Source: Oceaniferula flava
GTDB taxonomy: Bacteria; Verrucomicrobiota; Verrucomicrobiia; Verrucomicrobiales; Akkermansiaceae
DNA length: 64,000 nt
Reading direction: 5' to 3'
Assembly (NCBI RefSeq): GCF_016811075.1
Contig: NZ_JAFBGL010000009.1
Coordinates: forward strand, 1-64,000
Both the position numbers and the translations under genes were made by a program. Positions 27,887 to 36,757 of the stretch are shown here, in pieces (within the stretch, counting starts at the first letter, position 1; every line of letters begins with the position of its first letter). The notes under the pieces are model-generated. The model did no database searches. It was not told the origin of the DNA and worked only from the letters and a program-made list of their open reading frames with translations.

Positions 27887-28189
27887 TTAGCCCACACGGA
27901 AAACGATCCGGGCTTTGCTGGTGTCATAGGGAGACATCTCCATTTTCACCTTGTCACCCACCACCAAGCGGATGAAACGTTTACGCATTTTCCCAGAGAT
28001 GTGTGCGAGGACTTCGTGTCCACTAGGCAATTCCACCTTGAACATGGTTCCAGCGAGGACGGAGGAAATCGTTCCTTCTACCTCGACAGCTTTATCTTCA
28101 CGGCCGTCGTCTTTTCTCTTACGGGGGCCATAATTGTGTCGGTTCCGGCGTCGTCCGCCGCCTCCTGGCCTTTTGGGTCTTCCTGCGAT
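27887..28189 (-). CDS. infA: translation initiation factor IF-1, possibly starting at AUC
   Basis: IF-1 binds the ribosomal A site during initiation. The OB-fold is clear: [20 protein letters not shown], then [20 protein letters not shown] and [19 protein letters not shown]. Before it lies a basic N-terminal extension ([20 protein letters not shown]). The start is the puzzle. No ATG exists in frame; GTGs occur at 28267 and 28219 without a Shine-Dalgarno, whereas a strong AAAGGAG sits 6 bases before an in-frame ATC at 28189. I therefore give the ATC start (100 residues); the GTG starts would add 10 or 26 residues. Non-AUG starts in initiation factor genes are known, as in infC. Confidence 0.88.
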   Translation of the reverse strand: MAGRPKRPGGGGRRRNRHNYGPRKRKDDGREDKAVEVEGTISSVLAGTMFKVELPSGHEVLAHISGKMRKRFIRLVVGDKVKMEMSPYDTSKARIVFRVG

Positions 28190-28201
28190 AGTGTGCTCCT
28201 T
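28190..28201 (-). promoter_or_regulatory. strong Shine-Dalgarno before a putative AUC start of infA
   Basis: On the minus strand AAAGGAG is followed by CACACT and then ATC. No other site in the upstream frame has comparable complementarity to the 16S rRNA tail, so it probably decides the start. Confidence 0.5.
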
Positions 28202-28267
28202 TGTTGATTCATTATCCACAGTGATCAGAATGAACGCCGTGGCGATCACATCATCATAGATTATCAC

Positions 28268-28615
28268 GAATTCGCAACTCTAAATTCTTAAAATGTCAAT
28301 GAGTCACGGACATCAGAGGCTGGAAGAATGATGTTTTTTTCCGCCCGGGCACTTGTATGGCCGATGTACAGGGTGTCCAGTCTGCGGAGAGGATGTGGCT
28401 GTTCCGCTATCGATTCATCAAGCGCCTGAATGCCTGATTTTTCAGTGATTTTCGGCTATTTTTCCTCAAGTTCTGATTGAGTTCCGAAAGAAAGGCACTA
28501 AATTTATCCCAGTGGACGCTTCATTCGTTGTTGCCCTGAGGCAGCAAAGCTTTAGTCTGGCTGAAGCTGAAAGAAATTCACACACCGTCCTTCCTTCCAA
28601 TATTAATCCAAATCT
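28268..28615. promoter_or_regulatory. 348-base divergent region between infA and the VWA gene
   Basis: This gap holds promoters for infA (leftward) and the VWA gene (rightward). It is A+T-rich around 28430-28520. An imperfect stem (AGCTTTAG/CTGAAGCT) lies near 28549-28569, within the leader of the VWA gene. I see no tRNA, small-RNA signature or credible reading frame. Confidence 0.35.
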
Positions 28616-29677
28616 ATGAGTCTTCACGCAACACTGAGCCCAGAAGCACAAGCACGTCTTGATGCGCAAAAGAGAAACAGCACCATCAGCAGTATCATTA
28701 TTTCCCTGCTGGTTGTGTTATTGGTAGGCATCGCTCTGATGTTCTTCCTACTGCCGAGCGTGGATAACTTCACTCCGGAGATTGTTTCTTATCAAGGACC
28801 TCAGGAGGAAAAGGAAAAAGTCACCAAACGCGAGATCTCTCGGAAAGTGCAGCCGAAGCCTTCCTCTCCTTCGTCTTCCATGGCTAAGGTGATTGCGGCC
28901 AATGTCACTTCGAACATTGCCATCCCCGTTCCTGAAACCAACGCTGAGATTTCCCTCGAAATGGGCAACGGCGATGACTTTGGTGACGGCTGGGGCGACG
29001 GAGACGGCTGGGGCGACGGTGGCGGTGGAGCTACCTTCTTCGGTCAGAAAGTGCAGGCCACCCGCGTTTGCTACGTAATCGATTACTCTGCTTCCATGCG
29101 CGGTAAGCGGATTGAGTTGCTGAAAAAAGAGCTGACCAAATCTGTCAAAGGTCTCAGCCCAGGGGTGCAGTATCAGCTGATCTTCTTCGCTGGACCGGCA
29201 TGGCTGGCTGGTGACGAGGTGGAAATGGCGAAAGACCGTTCCGGTGCCATCGTGAAAAGCGGCAAGAACGAATTCAAATGGTCGTCACCCAAGAAGAGTG
29301 CCAGCAGCTGGAAAACGACTGGCAAAAAGCAGCCGGTCTCATGGCTCGAAGCTTCTCCTCAACAGATTTTCAAAAGCCTGAAGGCAGTGAAAAATACACC
29401 TCTCGTCTGGGGCACCGCATGGGAAGATCCACTTAAAATGGCTTTGAATATGGATCCTGCACCTCAGGTGATCTTCTTCATGACCGATGGTCTTGCCGGA
29501 GGTAGCTCCGATCAGGTTGCACGCAACGTCGCAGCACGAGCCAAGACCAAGGGGATTCAAATCAACACCATCGCCATGATGGAGCCGAAGGCTGAGAAAG
29601 CGATGAAAGTCCTCTCCAAGAACCACGATGGCACCTTCACCCTGATTCAGGAAGACGGTAAGGCGGTCAAGAAGTAA
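28616..29677 (+). CDS. membrane-anchored von Willebrand A domain protein
   Basis: A 353-residue protein with a short cytoplasmic N-terminus and one membrane segment at about residues 23-48. A Lys/Pro/Ser-rich spacer follows, then a low-complexity Gly/Asp/Trp stretch (residues ~117-139, repeating GDGWGDGDGWGDG), and a VWA domain from ~148 to the end. The metal-binding MIDAS start is present as VIDYSASMRGKR, with FFMTDGLAGGSSD later. The domain probably faces the periplasm. In verrucomicrobia such proteins often accompany ExbB/ExbD-like genes, but none is adjacent here. Function unknown. A terminator follows. Confidence 0.8.
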   Translation: MSLHATLSPEAQARLDAQKRNSTISSIIISLLVVLLVGIALMFFLLPSVDNFTPEIVSYQGPQEEKEKVTKREISRKVQPKPSSPSSSMAKVIAANVTSNIAIPVPETNAEISLEMGNGDDFGDGWGDGDGWGDGGGGATFFGQKVQATRVCYVIDYSASMRGKRIELLKKELTKSVKGLSPGVQYQLIFFAGPAWLAGDEVEMAKDRSGAIVKSGKNEFKWSSPKKSASSWKTTGKKQPVSWLEASPQQIFKSLKAVKNTPLVWGTAWEDPLKMALNMDPAPQVIFFMTDGLAGGSSDQVARNVAARAKTKGIQINTIAMMEPKAEKAMKVLSKNHDGTFTLIQEDGKAVKK

Positions 29678-29718
29678 GGTTGAATGGCCGAAAGGCAGTT
29701 GAACCTACAAATAGCAGT

Positions 29719-29747
29719 TCATTCGTGGTGACTCAAATCACGAATGA
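29719..29747. other. 9-bp stem hairpin after the VWA gene
   Basis: TCATTCGTG (29719-29727) pairs perfectly with CACGAATGA (29739-29747) across an 11-base loop. No T-run follows; it may add to the terminator further on or bind a protein. Confidence 0.45.
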
Positions 29748-29789
29748 GCTAACAGCCTCAAGGTTGGGGTAATCGAGTTCCCCAAACAG

Positions 29790-29824
29790 AGCCAGTGATG
29801 AGCCCTTCATACACTGGCTTTTTT
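29790..29824 (+). terminator. rho-independent terminator of the VWA gene
   Basis: A stem AGCCAGTG/CACTGGCT with a ~14-base loop is followed by six T residues. It lies about 110 bases after the VWA stop and faces the convergent ptsI gene. Confidence 0.85.
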
Positions 29825-29930
29825 GTGCCTTTGGGGGGCGAGCAAGCGGCACCTAAATTGACCTGATGGAATATCGCCTCAATAGCGGGCCGCGGTGAAC
29901 GTGGTCGTCCGAGACCATCGCAGAAGAGGT

Positions 29931-31745
29931 CTAATCAATCAGTTCCGGATAATGGCGGTAGGCCATGTTCTTGGAAATCTCGGCGATGTCGGGGCTGGTG
30001 CGCATTTTGAGCACCTGCTGCATCATCTCGGCGCATTCTGCCTGGGACAGTGAGCGCACCGCTTTTTTAATGCTGGGCACCATGTGAGGGCCCACCGAGA
30101 GTTCATCCACTCCCAAGCCGACCAAGAGCGGAGTGAGTAGCAGTTGGGCTGCCATTTCACCGCAGACTCCGGTCCAGATGCCGTTGTCTTTGGCGGCGCG
30201 CACCGTCATGTCCATCAGACGGAAAACCGCCGGGTGGGTGGGTTTGTAGAGATTGGCGACGTAGGGGTTCACGCGATCGACGGCGACTGTGTACTGGATC
30301 AGATCGTTGGTTCCGATGGAGAGGAAATCCACTTCCTTGGCAATTTCATCAGCCATCACAGCGGCAGAGGGGATTTCGATCATCACGCCCACTTGAATGT
30401 TTTCATCGAAGGGAACTCCCTCACGGTGCAGCTCGTCCATCGATTCCTTGAGCAGCTCTTTCGCCGCCAATACTTCGGCAATGCCGGAGATCATGGGGAA
30501 CATGACGCCCAGTTTGCCCGCGGTGCTGGCACGCAAGACGCCACGCAGCTGTTCTTTGAACAGAGCGGTTCGAGTCAGCGAAACCCGAACGCCACGCCAG
30601 CCCAGAAAGGGGTTGGGCTCGGGACTGGACAGGGGTTCGGCGGAGATTTTGTCGCCGCCGGCGTCGAGAGTCCGGACGATGGTGAGGTGCGGGTTCATCG
30701 CCTTGGCGACCTCAGTGTAAACTTTTTCCTGCTGGTGCTCGTCTGGCATCTCACCGCCGTTGAGTAGATAGAACTCGGTGCGGAACAGGCCTACCCCTTC
30801 GGCTCCCGACTGCGCCACCTGGGGGAGTTCGTTGGTGAACTCGATGTTGGCGGAAAGCGTAATGCGGTGACCGTCCGAAGTGGCGGTGTCTTTTTCCCGC
30901 AGTGTCTCCAGCTCTTTTTGCGCCTGCTTCTTGCGCAGCGACTTTTCCTGATACTTTTTGATCGTCTCAACCGAGGGGTTGAGGATCAGGGTGCCGTTGT
31001 AACCATCGAGGATGCCTCCTGAGAGGGTGGTGATGTCGATCACTGCGCCTTCCAGTCCCACAATGGCGGGAATGCCAAGTGATCGGGCTAGAATGGCGGT
31101 GTGCGAGTTCACGCTTCCTTGCTCAGTGGCGAAGCCTAACACGTGATTGCGATCGATCGATGCAGTGTCACTGGGGCTCAGGTCGTAGGCCACCAGGATG
31201 TGCTGGTGGTCAGGGCGATCGGAGGCGGGAGAAGTGGCATCTTGGGTGAAATTACGCAGCACTCGCTGACAGACGTCATCGATGTCGGCTGCCCGTTCGC
31301 GCAGGTAGGAGTCGTTGACCCGACGCATCGCCTCCAGGAAGGTTTGCATCACCGCGTAGAAGGCATACTCGGCATTTTGCCGGCGCTCGCTAATGGCGTG
31401 GCTGACCCGCTTGAGCAAGGTCTTGTCCTCTAACACCATCAAGTGGGCATCGAAAATTTTGCCTTCCTCTTCGCCGGACAGGTTTTCGATGTGGACACGC
31501 AGCTGGTCGAGCTGCTCCTTGGTGATCTCCAAGGCTTTTTCAAATCGTTCCTGCTCGCGCTCCACCTGATCGTCTCTGATCTCATAGACATCAGGAGCGG
31601 AAAAACCACGCGCCATCACATGCACGGGTCCAAAGGAAATCCCAGGCGAACCAGGAGAGCCTTGAATAATGATTTCCTCAGTGTTGACGTGCATCCCGGT
31701 TAGTTTGTACGGAACTGGGGCAGTGGTCAAAGCTGAATCTTGCAT
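29931..31745 (-). CDS. ptsI: phosphoenolpyruvate-protein phosphotransferase (enzyme I)
   Basis: Enzyme I takes the phosphate from phosphoenolpyruvate and passes it to HPr. The 604-residue product is full length: the phosphorylated His lies in GSVNSHTAILARSLGIPAIV (around residue 214), the PEP-binding region includes RTLDAGGDK and PNPFLGWRGVR, and the active-site Cys lies in GVCGEMA near residue 550. The start at 31745 has a plausible AGAGG upstream; a second ATG occurs 17 codons on. The gene is 52 bases from HPr, and hprK lies upstream of HPr, forming a regulatory phosphotransferase cluster. No sugar-specific EII is present in the window. Confidence 0.95.
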   Translation of the reverse strand: MQDSALTTAPVPYKLTGMHVNTEEIIIQGSPGSPGISFGPVHVMARGFSAPDVYEIRDDQVEREQERFEKALEITKEQLDQLRVHIENLSGEEEGKIFDAHLMVLEDKTLLKRVSHAISERRQNAEYAFYAVMQTFLEAMRRVNDSYLRERAADIDDVCQRVLRNFTQDATSPASDRPDHQHILVAYDLSPSDTASIDRNHVLGFATEQGSVNSHTAILARSLGIPAIVGLEGAVIDITTLSGGILDGYNGTLILNPSVETIKKYQEKSLRKKQAQKELETLREKDTATSDGHRITLSANIEFTNELPQVAQSGAEGVGLFRTEFYLLNGGEMPDEHQQEKVYTEVAKAMNPHLTIVRTLDAGGDKISAEPLSSPEPNPFLGWRGVRVSLTRTALFKEQLRGVLRASTAGKLGVMFPMISGIAEVLAAKELLKESMDELHREGVPFDENIQVGVMIEIPSAAVMADEIAKEVDFLSIGTNDLIQYTVAVDRVNPYVANLYKPTHPAVFRLMDMTVRAAKDNGIWTGVCGEMAAQLLLTPLLVGLGVDELSVGPHMVPSIKKAVRSLSQAECAEMMQQVLKMRTSPDIAEISKNMAYRHYPELID

Positions 31746-31797
31746 GCTGGCAAGATGCCTCTAGCAGGCGAGGGCAGCCGTTGTCTCTGGCAACTGC

Positions 31798-32061
31798 CTA
31801 TTCTTCAAAGTTTTTTTCGATCAACTCACCCAGTGCATCCAGGGCGGAATCTGCATCTTCACCGTCGGCTGAGATGGTTAGAACGGAGCCGTGGCCGGCT
31901 GCGAGCATCATCAGTCCCATGATCGATTTGCCGTCGGCTTGCTCGTCATCTTTTTCCACCTGAATATCACAAGAGAAGCGGCTGGCGGTCTTAACGAATT
32001 GAGCAGCGGGACGGGCGTGGATTCCCAATTTGTTGGTTACAGTGAATTCGCGGGTAGGCAT
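31798..32061 (-). CDS. ptsH: phosphocarrier protein HPr
   Basis: An 87-residue HPr. His15 in NKLGIHARPAA is the site phosphorylated by enzyme I, and Ser46 in GKSIMGLMML is the site phosphorylated by HPr kinase, encoded just upstream. Both sites are intact, so the protein can report both PEP status and the HprK signal. It sits between hprK and ptsI. Without an EII nearby a purely regulatory role is plausible. Confidence 0.96.
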   Translation of the reverse strand: MPTREFTVTNKLGIHARPAAQFVKTASRFSCDIQVEKDDEQADGKSIMGLMMLAAGHGSVLTISADGEDADSALDALGELIEKNFEE

Positions 32062-32142
32062 GTTGAGCGATAGGTTGGATCGTCAGGGGGCTTGTCTGCT
32101 GCGGACTCTAGCTATCAGCCCGCTGCGGGGGAAGGGATTTTT

Positions 32143-32166
32143 TTCCAAAATGCGAAAATTTTGGAA
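32143..32166. other. A+T-rich 9-bp inverted repeat upstream of ptsH
   Basis: TTCCAAAAT at 32143-32151 is exactly repeated in inverse as ATTTTGGAA at 32158-32166. It lies in the 147-base gap between hprK and HPr. On the transcribed strand no T-run follows, so it is more likely an operator or RNA structure than a terminator. Confidence 0.5.
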
Positions 32167-32208
32167 GTTTTGTGACGCAATGCGTTGATTGTAAGGCTTA
32201 CTAGGCGG

Positions 32209-33183
32209 CTAAAGTCCTGGTCCAAATTGGCTGGAGTTCATCTTATCGATCAAACGCTGGTTGAACTCGGCTGCCATGTCGTAACCCATGATCCGCAATT
32301 GGTGCTCGAGACAGGTGACCGCCACCAGGCGGGTGGTATCGCGTCCCGGAGCGACAGGAATCTCCACATGGGTGACGCCGTGGCCGAGGATACGGTAGGA
32401 TTTTCGGTTCACTCCCAGACGGTCCACATTGTTGAGGTCCGCCTGGGGTTTCAGGGTCACGACCAGATCGAGTCGCTTGCTGGGACGAATACTGCCGAGA
32501 CCGAAGATATTGCCAACATTGATGATCCCCACGCCGCGCATCTCGATGAATCCACGGGAGAATTCCTTGGTGCTGGCGACCAGTTCACCGCCGATCTTGT
32601 GAATGATCACCATGTCATCGGCCACCAGAGCGCCACCGCGTTCTAGCAGACCGATGGCGACCTCGCTCTTGCCCGCTCCGCTATCGCCCATGATGAGCAC
32701 ACCGACACCGCGAAAATCGACCATGCAGCCATGGCGGGTGGTCGACTCGGCGAAGTCTTTTTCCAGATTCAGCGTGGCGGCGTTGACAAATTTCATGGTC
32801 ACCATGGGAGTGCCAAAGACGGCGATGCCGTGTTCGTTGGCCACCTTGAGCAGGTCGGGGGTGAGTGCTTTGCCGCGTGAGGTGACGATGCAGGGGATAT
32901 CGCGCTGACAAATGATGCTGAAACGTTCGATCCGCTCGGCTTCATCCAGCTTGTTGAGATACGATTGCTCGGAGTTGCCCAGCACTTGCACACGTTTGTA
33001 GGCAAAGTAGGAAAGGAAGCCCGCGAGAGCGAGGCCGGGGTGGTTGATGGTGGGCTCGAGGATTTTGCGTTCGTAACCCACTTCATCGCCGAGCAGCTCC
33101 AGCTTGAGAGATTCGCCGTGGCGTTTAAAGAAATCTCCCACGCTGAGATGGGAGATACGCTTTCGTTTGTGTTTCTTCGGCAT
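32209..33183 (-). CDS. hprK: HPr kinase/phosphorylase
   Basis: Bifunctional enzyme that phosphorylates HPr on Ser46 and also removes that phosphate. The 324-residue product has the N-terminal domain and, at about residue 169, the Walker A motif MGDSGAGKSEVAIGLLERGG. The HprK signature follows as FIEMRGVGIINVGNIFG. Key residues look intact. It is encoded upstream of HPr and enzyme I on the same strand. In proteobacteria and other Gram-negatives such sets regulate carbon or nitrogen metabolism instead of driving sugar uptake; the same is inferred here. It is divergent from rimB. Confidence 0.95.
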   Translation of the reverse strand: MPKKHKRKRISHLSVGDFFKRHGESLKLELLGDEVGYERKILEPTINHPGLALAGFLSYFAYKRVQVLGNSEQSYLNKLDEAERIERFSIICQRDIPCIVTSRGKALTPDLLKVANEHGIAVFGTPMVTMKFVNAATLNLEKDFAESTTRHGCMVDFRGVGVLIMGDSGAGKSEVAIGLLERGGALVADDMVIIHKIGGELVASTKEFSRGFIEMRGVGIINVGNIFGLGSIRPSKRLDLVVTLKPQADLNNVDRLGVNRKSYRILGHGVTHVEIPVAPGRDTTRLVAVTCLEHQLRIMGYDMAAEFNQRLIDKMNSSQFGPGL

Positions 33184-33302
33184 GTTGAGGATGTTCTAAC
33201 GCAACATGCGGTTGATTGCACGTCTGCTGATGAGTTTTTTGTCACAGCAGAGAGAGGTAGTCGGTGCTTGAGTGACTCCTCGTTCTTCTCCATGACTAAG
33301 GC

Positions 33303-33854
33303 ATGCCCAAGACCTACATAAGCCAAGCCACGCGCCGGACGCAAAGTTCCCGCGCCGTGGCCGAGGAGCTGCAGATCCCGGTAAGCTCCCGAACCGATGC
33401 AAAAATGCTGATCGGCCGCAGGGAATGGTTTTCACTTCCCGATCTGGGGGTGGATATTGTGACCGCGAAAGTGGACACCGGTGCCTATACCTCCAGTCTT
33501 CATGCCCACGATATTGAGTCGTTTGAGAAGGGCGGCGAGGAGTGGGTTCGCTTTGTCTCCTACAGTCACCACGGCGAGGCAGTGCATTGTGAGGCTCCCT
33601 TGGTGCAGCGGAAAAAAATTAAAAGCTCCACCGGCCAGGGGCGCGAACGCATGATTATCAAGACTGTGGTTCGTCTGGTCGGAGGATTCGAGTGGGATGT
33701 GCTTTTCAGCCTTGCAGATCGATCCGTAATGAAGTGTCCTCTGCTTATCGGGCGGCGCGCTTTATCTGGTTACTTCGTCGTCGATACTCAGGCTTCCCAT
33801 TTGTTTGGAAATATCTCGAGCCTGACTGGTCACTCCCACCACAAACGAAAATGA
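33303..33854 (+). CDS. rimB: ATP-dependent zinc protease family protein (RimB-like)
   Basis: A 183-residue member of the putative ATP-dependent zinc protease family (PF05618). The aspartic-protease-like segment [16 protein letters not shown] and the later [18 protein letters not shown] are family hallmarks. RimB-like proteins are encoded next to RimK and have been implicated in control of glutamate addition to ribosomal protein S6. Here the stop overlaps the start of rimK as ATGA, so translation is probably coupled. The start at 33303 is an ATG; a shorter start at MLIGRREW is possible. Confidence 0.85.
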   Translation: MPKTYISQATRRTQSSRAVAEELQIPVSSRTDAKMLIGRREWFSLPDLGVDIVTAKVDTGAYTSSLHAHDIESFEKGGEEWVRFVSYSHHGEAVHCEAPLVQRKKIKSSTGQGRERMIIKTVVRLVGGFEWDVLFSLADRSVMKCPLLIGRRALSGYFVVDTQASHLFGNISSLTGHSHHKRK

Positions 33855-34756
33855 AAATAGCTATTCTCTCTCGAAATCCGCGCCTGTATTCTACGAACAG
33901 CCTGAAAGTGGCTGCTGAAAAAGCAGGCCATGAGGTGGATGTGATCGATTATCTTAAGTGCCACATGAACATCGCCTCCAGCGGTCCGAGTATCTTCCTC
34001 GGTGACAAGGAGCTGAACGACTACGATGCCATTATCCCTCGCATTGGCGCATCGCGCACATTCTTTGGAACCGCCGTGGTGCGCCAGTTTGAAATCATGG
34101 GCGTTTACTCGATCAATGAGTCCGTGGCGATCTCTCGTTCGCGTGATAAATTGCGATCTCTGCAGCTGCTGGCACGCAAAGGCATCGGCCTGCCGGTGAC
34201 CACCTTTGCGCACGATACCCGGGCCACTGGGCACATGATTAAATTGTGCGGCGGCGCTCCGATTGTGATCAAGTTGTTAGAAGGCACGCAGGGGGTGGGT
34301 GTGGTATTGGCTGAAACGGCCAAAGCTGCCGAATCCGTGATCGAGGCTTTCCGCGGCCTGGATGCTAACATCCTTGCCCAAGAGTTCATCAAGGAGGCTG
34401 GTGGCGCCGATATCCGCTGCCTGGTGGTTGGCGGTAAAGTCGTGGCTGCGATGAAACGCCAAGGTAAGGAGGGCGAGTTCCGCTCGAACCTTCATCGCGG
34501 TGGCAATGCTGCGGTGGTGAAAATAACTCCTCAAGAAAGAGCCACAGCCGTTAGGGCCGCCAAGATCATGGGACTGAGCCTGGCTGGGGTCGATTTGCTT
34601 AGGTCCAACCACGGTCCGGTGGTGATGGAGGTGAACTCTTCACCGGGGCTGGAAGGGATTGAAACAGCCACGGGCAAAGACGTCGCCGGACAGATCATCA
34701 GCTTCATTGAGAAAAGCGCCAAGGTCACCAGCACCCGCACTCGTGGGAAAGGTTAG
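33851..34756 (+). CDS. rimK: RimK family alpha-L-glutamate ligase
   Basis: A 301-residue ATP-grasp enzyme that adds glutamate residues to the C-terminus of ribosomal protein S6 in the model system. It starts [18 protein letters not shown], as RimK does; the frame remains open upstream but that part overlaps rimB. ATP-grasp motifs are [34 protein letters not shown] and [15 protein letters not shown]. It shares the ATGA overlap with rimB and is followed by a terminator. Linked to translation tuning together with rimB. Confidence 0.94.
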   Translation: MKIAILSRNPRLYSTNSLKVAAEKAGHEVDVIDYLKCHMNIASSGPSIFLGDKELNDYDAIIPRIGASRTFFGTAVVRQFEIMGVYSINESVAISRSRDKLRSLQLLARKGIGLPVTTFAHDTRATGHMIKLCGGAPIVIKLLEGTQGVGVVLAETAKAAESVIEAFRGLDANILAQEFIKEAGGADIRCLVVGGKVVAAMKRQGKEGEFRSNLHRGGNAAVVKITPQERATAVRAAKIMGLSLAGVDLLRSNHGPVVMEVNSSPGLEGIETATGKDVAGQIISFIEKSAKVTSTRTRGKG

Positions 34757-34775
34757 GCTCTGAAAAATTCAAAGC

Positions 34776-34814
34776 TTCCTCCGTCGGACGTCGTTCCGGT
34801 GGAGGAATTTTTTT
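34776..34814 (+). terminator. rho-independent terminator of rimB-rimK
   Basis: TTCCTCC pairs with GGAGGAA around an inner imperfect stem, and seven T residues follow. It lies about 20 bases after the rimK stop. Confidence 0.85.
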
Positions 34815-34872
34815 GTCCGAGTGGCGCTGCGACTTGGCCGGTCCACATCGCGCCCTCCTTGCTCCTCTTGGC

Positions 34873-35970
34873 TTAAGTCGCGGGAGTGATCTTTTGCAGC
34901 AGTAGTGCGAGTCCGAAGAGCGCCAGGCAGATCAGCGGCACGGTCACCGAGTAGCTGGCGGCGAAGCTGGCGTCTAACAAGCTAAAGCCAGCCAGTGCGC
35001 GCGAGACGAAGGCCGGTTTGTCGTTAGGGAGCGCACGGAAGGCGAATAGCATCCAGCTGCAGTAAATAATCAGGACGGTGTAAAATAGGGGCCGACTGGT
35101 CTCTGCCGTCAAACTGCTGTTGCCCCACGGATAGGAGTCCTGTTTGGGCTCAAAACCAAGCGACAACATCAAGGCGATGGCCAGCAGGGGGAGCAAGAAC
35201 ATCGCGGCTTTCAGGAAAAGCGAATACTTGATCTTCTCCTGATTCGATTCCGTCGCGGCAACGCTGGCAAGCAGCAGTGTGTAAATCCCCACAGCGGCTC
35301 CGGTGATCAGCACGGGGGCGATGATCCATTGCCCGTGGAAGGTGGGAGTCGTGCTACTGGTGGAAAAAAAAGCTGGTAGAGCGGCGGCCGCAGCAAAGAT
35401 CACCAGCTGAGTCCGACACAGGGCCATGTTCACCAAGGCCAGAGGTCGGGACCTTTTGTGGAAGAGGGCGTAGACGACGATGAGAGCGACCAGCACTCCG
35501 AGCAATGCCAGCTGATCCGTCTGCACCAGGGATTGCAGATCATTTCCACTGGCGCTCTTCAAGGCATCCCATGGCACCTTGAAACCGTAGATGATCGCGA
35601 CAGGAAAAGAGGCCGCTCCAACGACGAGACCAAGCCCTAACAGCGTGATGGCGGAGATGGCGACGAAGCTGGGTGAGAGCACTCCCGATGGAATCGGGCG
35701 TCCTGGGCGGTGTTCCGTATCAAAGGGGATGTCGCGGTAGTCGCCTAGCATGCAGCCACCGACATAAAGCAGCGAACCGGCAAGCATGATCAGCCCTAAC
35801 ATCCAAAGCTGGAAGGTTTCGACGCCGTTGAAGTAGTAGCTGTGGCCTGAATTTTGAAGTGTCTCGGCCATCAGGTAGGCCATGAGCACATTGCTCCAGA
35901 CGGTGGGCAAATTCGCCACCCGACCCGTTGCCAGCACGGCACGGAATTTTTCACCGAAAGAGGCGTTCAT
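34873..35970 (-). CDS. UbiA family prenyltransferase-like membrane protein
   Basis: A 365-residue polytopic membrane protein. The N-terminus RVANLPTVWSNVLMAYLMAE and the Asp-rich motif GDYRDIPFDTEHRPGRPIPS match the first prenyl-diphosphate-binding region of UbiA enzymes, which attach isoprenoid chains to aromatic rings or related acceptors. The second Asp motif expected later is not obvious, and a long stretch of poorly conserved sequence lies in the C-terminal half. The substrate is therefore unknown; a quinone, haem or lipid pathway is possible. The ATG at 35970 is preferred to the TTG three codons upstream. Confidence 0.8.
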   Translation of the reverse strand: MNASFGEKFRAVLATGRVANLPTVWSNVLMAYLMAETLQNSGHSYYFNGVETFQLWMLGLIMLAGSLLYVGGCMLGDYRDIPFDTEHRPGRPIPSGVLSPSFVAISAITLLGLGLVVGAASFPVAIIYGFKVPWDALKSASGNDLQSLVQTDQLALLGVLVALIVVYALFHKRSRPLALVNMALCRTQLVIFAAAAALPAFFSTSSTTPTFHGQWIIAPVLITGAAVGIYTLLLASVAATESNQEKIKYSLFLKAAMFLLPLLAIALMLSLGFEPKQDSYPWGNSSLTAETSRPLFYTVLIIYCSWMLFAFRALPNDKPAFVSRALAGFSLLDASFAASYSVTVPLICLALFGLALLLQKITPAT

Positions 35971-36003
35971 AAAATGCAAAGCGGATGCCGTCCGCTGTTA
36001 CGG

Positions 36004-36726
36004 TTAGAAGCGAACGACAAACCACAGACCGCCGAAGACGCTGTCGTCGTTGATCACGCCAGGCACGGTGCTTTCATCGTCGATCAAGAAGGAGGCACCG
36101 ACGAATGGTGTGACGGAGACAGCCTCGGAAACATGGTAGGTCAGGGAAAGACGGGTGTAGGCATCGTTGAAGCCATCACGACCATAGTAGTCGCTGACGT
36201 AGCTGATTCCGGTTTTCAGCGAGATGTAGGATTTGTCCGAGAGTGTCTTGGACCAGTTGCTCTCCACATGGCCATACCAGGCATCGGCACCTGTGTCGTA
36301 GTAAGCTCCAGTGGTGATGCCGAAGTCATCGCAGAACTGATAGGTTCCGAAAATGCCGAGATCGACACCGTCTTCGAAGACATCGCTGCTGAAGCTGCGG
36401 TAGGTGGCGCTCAGCCCCACGGTCAGTTTGTCCGATTTCAGGAAGCGTAACTTGGCGAAGGCGGCGGACTCATCGTAGTCGCCTTGGCCGGTTTCCGTGG
36501 CATACCATCCACCGACGTTGAGCAGGGTGTAATCGTTCAGGGCGATTTCCGTTTCGATTTGGAAATCCATCACGCTGTCCTCCGCGAGGGTGAATCCCCG
36601 ATAAACATATTCGCTGCGGATACCGGTGACGGCCTCGATGCCGAGCGGGATCTCATTTTCCACATCGGCGGAAAGGGAAGCGGGCAGGGAGCTGAGAACT
36701 AGAGCGAGAGGGAGAATACGTTTCAT
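36004..36726 (-). CDS. putative outer-membrane beta-barrel protein
   Basis: A 240-residue protein with a cleavable signal peptide (MKRILPLALVLSSLPASLSA). The mature part alternates polar and hydrophobic residues in strands of about ten (for example KLTVGLSATYRSF and KSYISLKTGISYVSDYY), and the last residue is Phe, as in outer-membrane barrels. It resembles small verrucomicrobial porin-like proteins (TIGR02001-like), but I cannot name the family firmly. It lies 31 bases downstream of a PLP lyase gene and may share its transcript. Confidence 0.75.
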   Translation of the reverse strand: MKRILPLALVLSSLPASLSADVENEIPLGIEAVTGIRSEYVYRGFTLAEDSVMDFQIETEIALNDYTLLNVGGWYATETGQGDYDESAAFAKLRFLKSDKLTVGLSATYRSFSSDVFEDGVDLGIFGTYQFCDDFGITTGAYYDTGADAWYGHVESNWSKTLSDKSYISLKTGISYVSDYYGRDGFNDAYTRLSLTYHVSEAVSVTPFVGASFLIDDESTVPGVINDDSVFGGLWFVVRF

Positions 36727-36757
36727 GGTTGGAAGTCAGATTATGATGATTTGGAGC

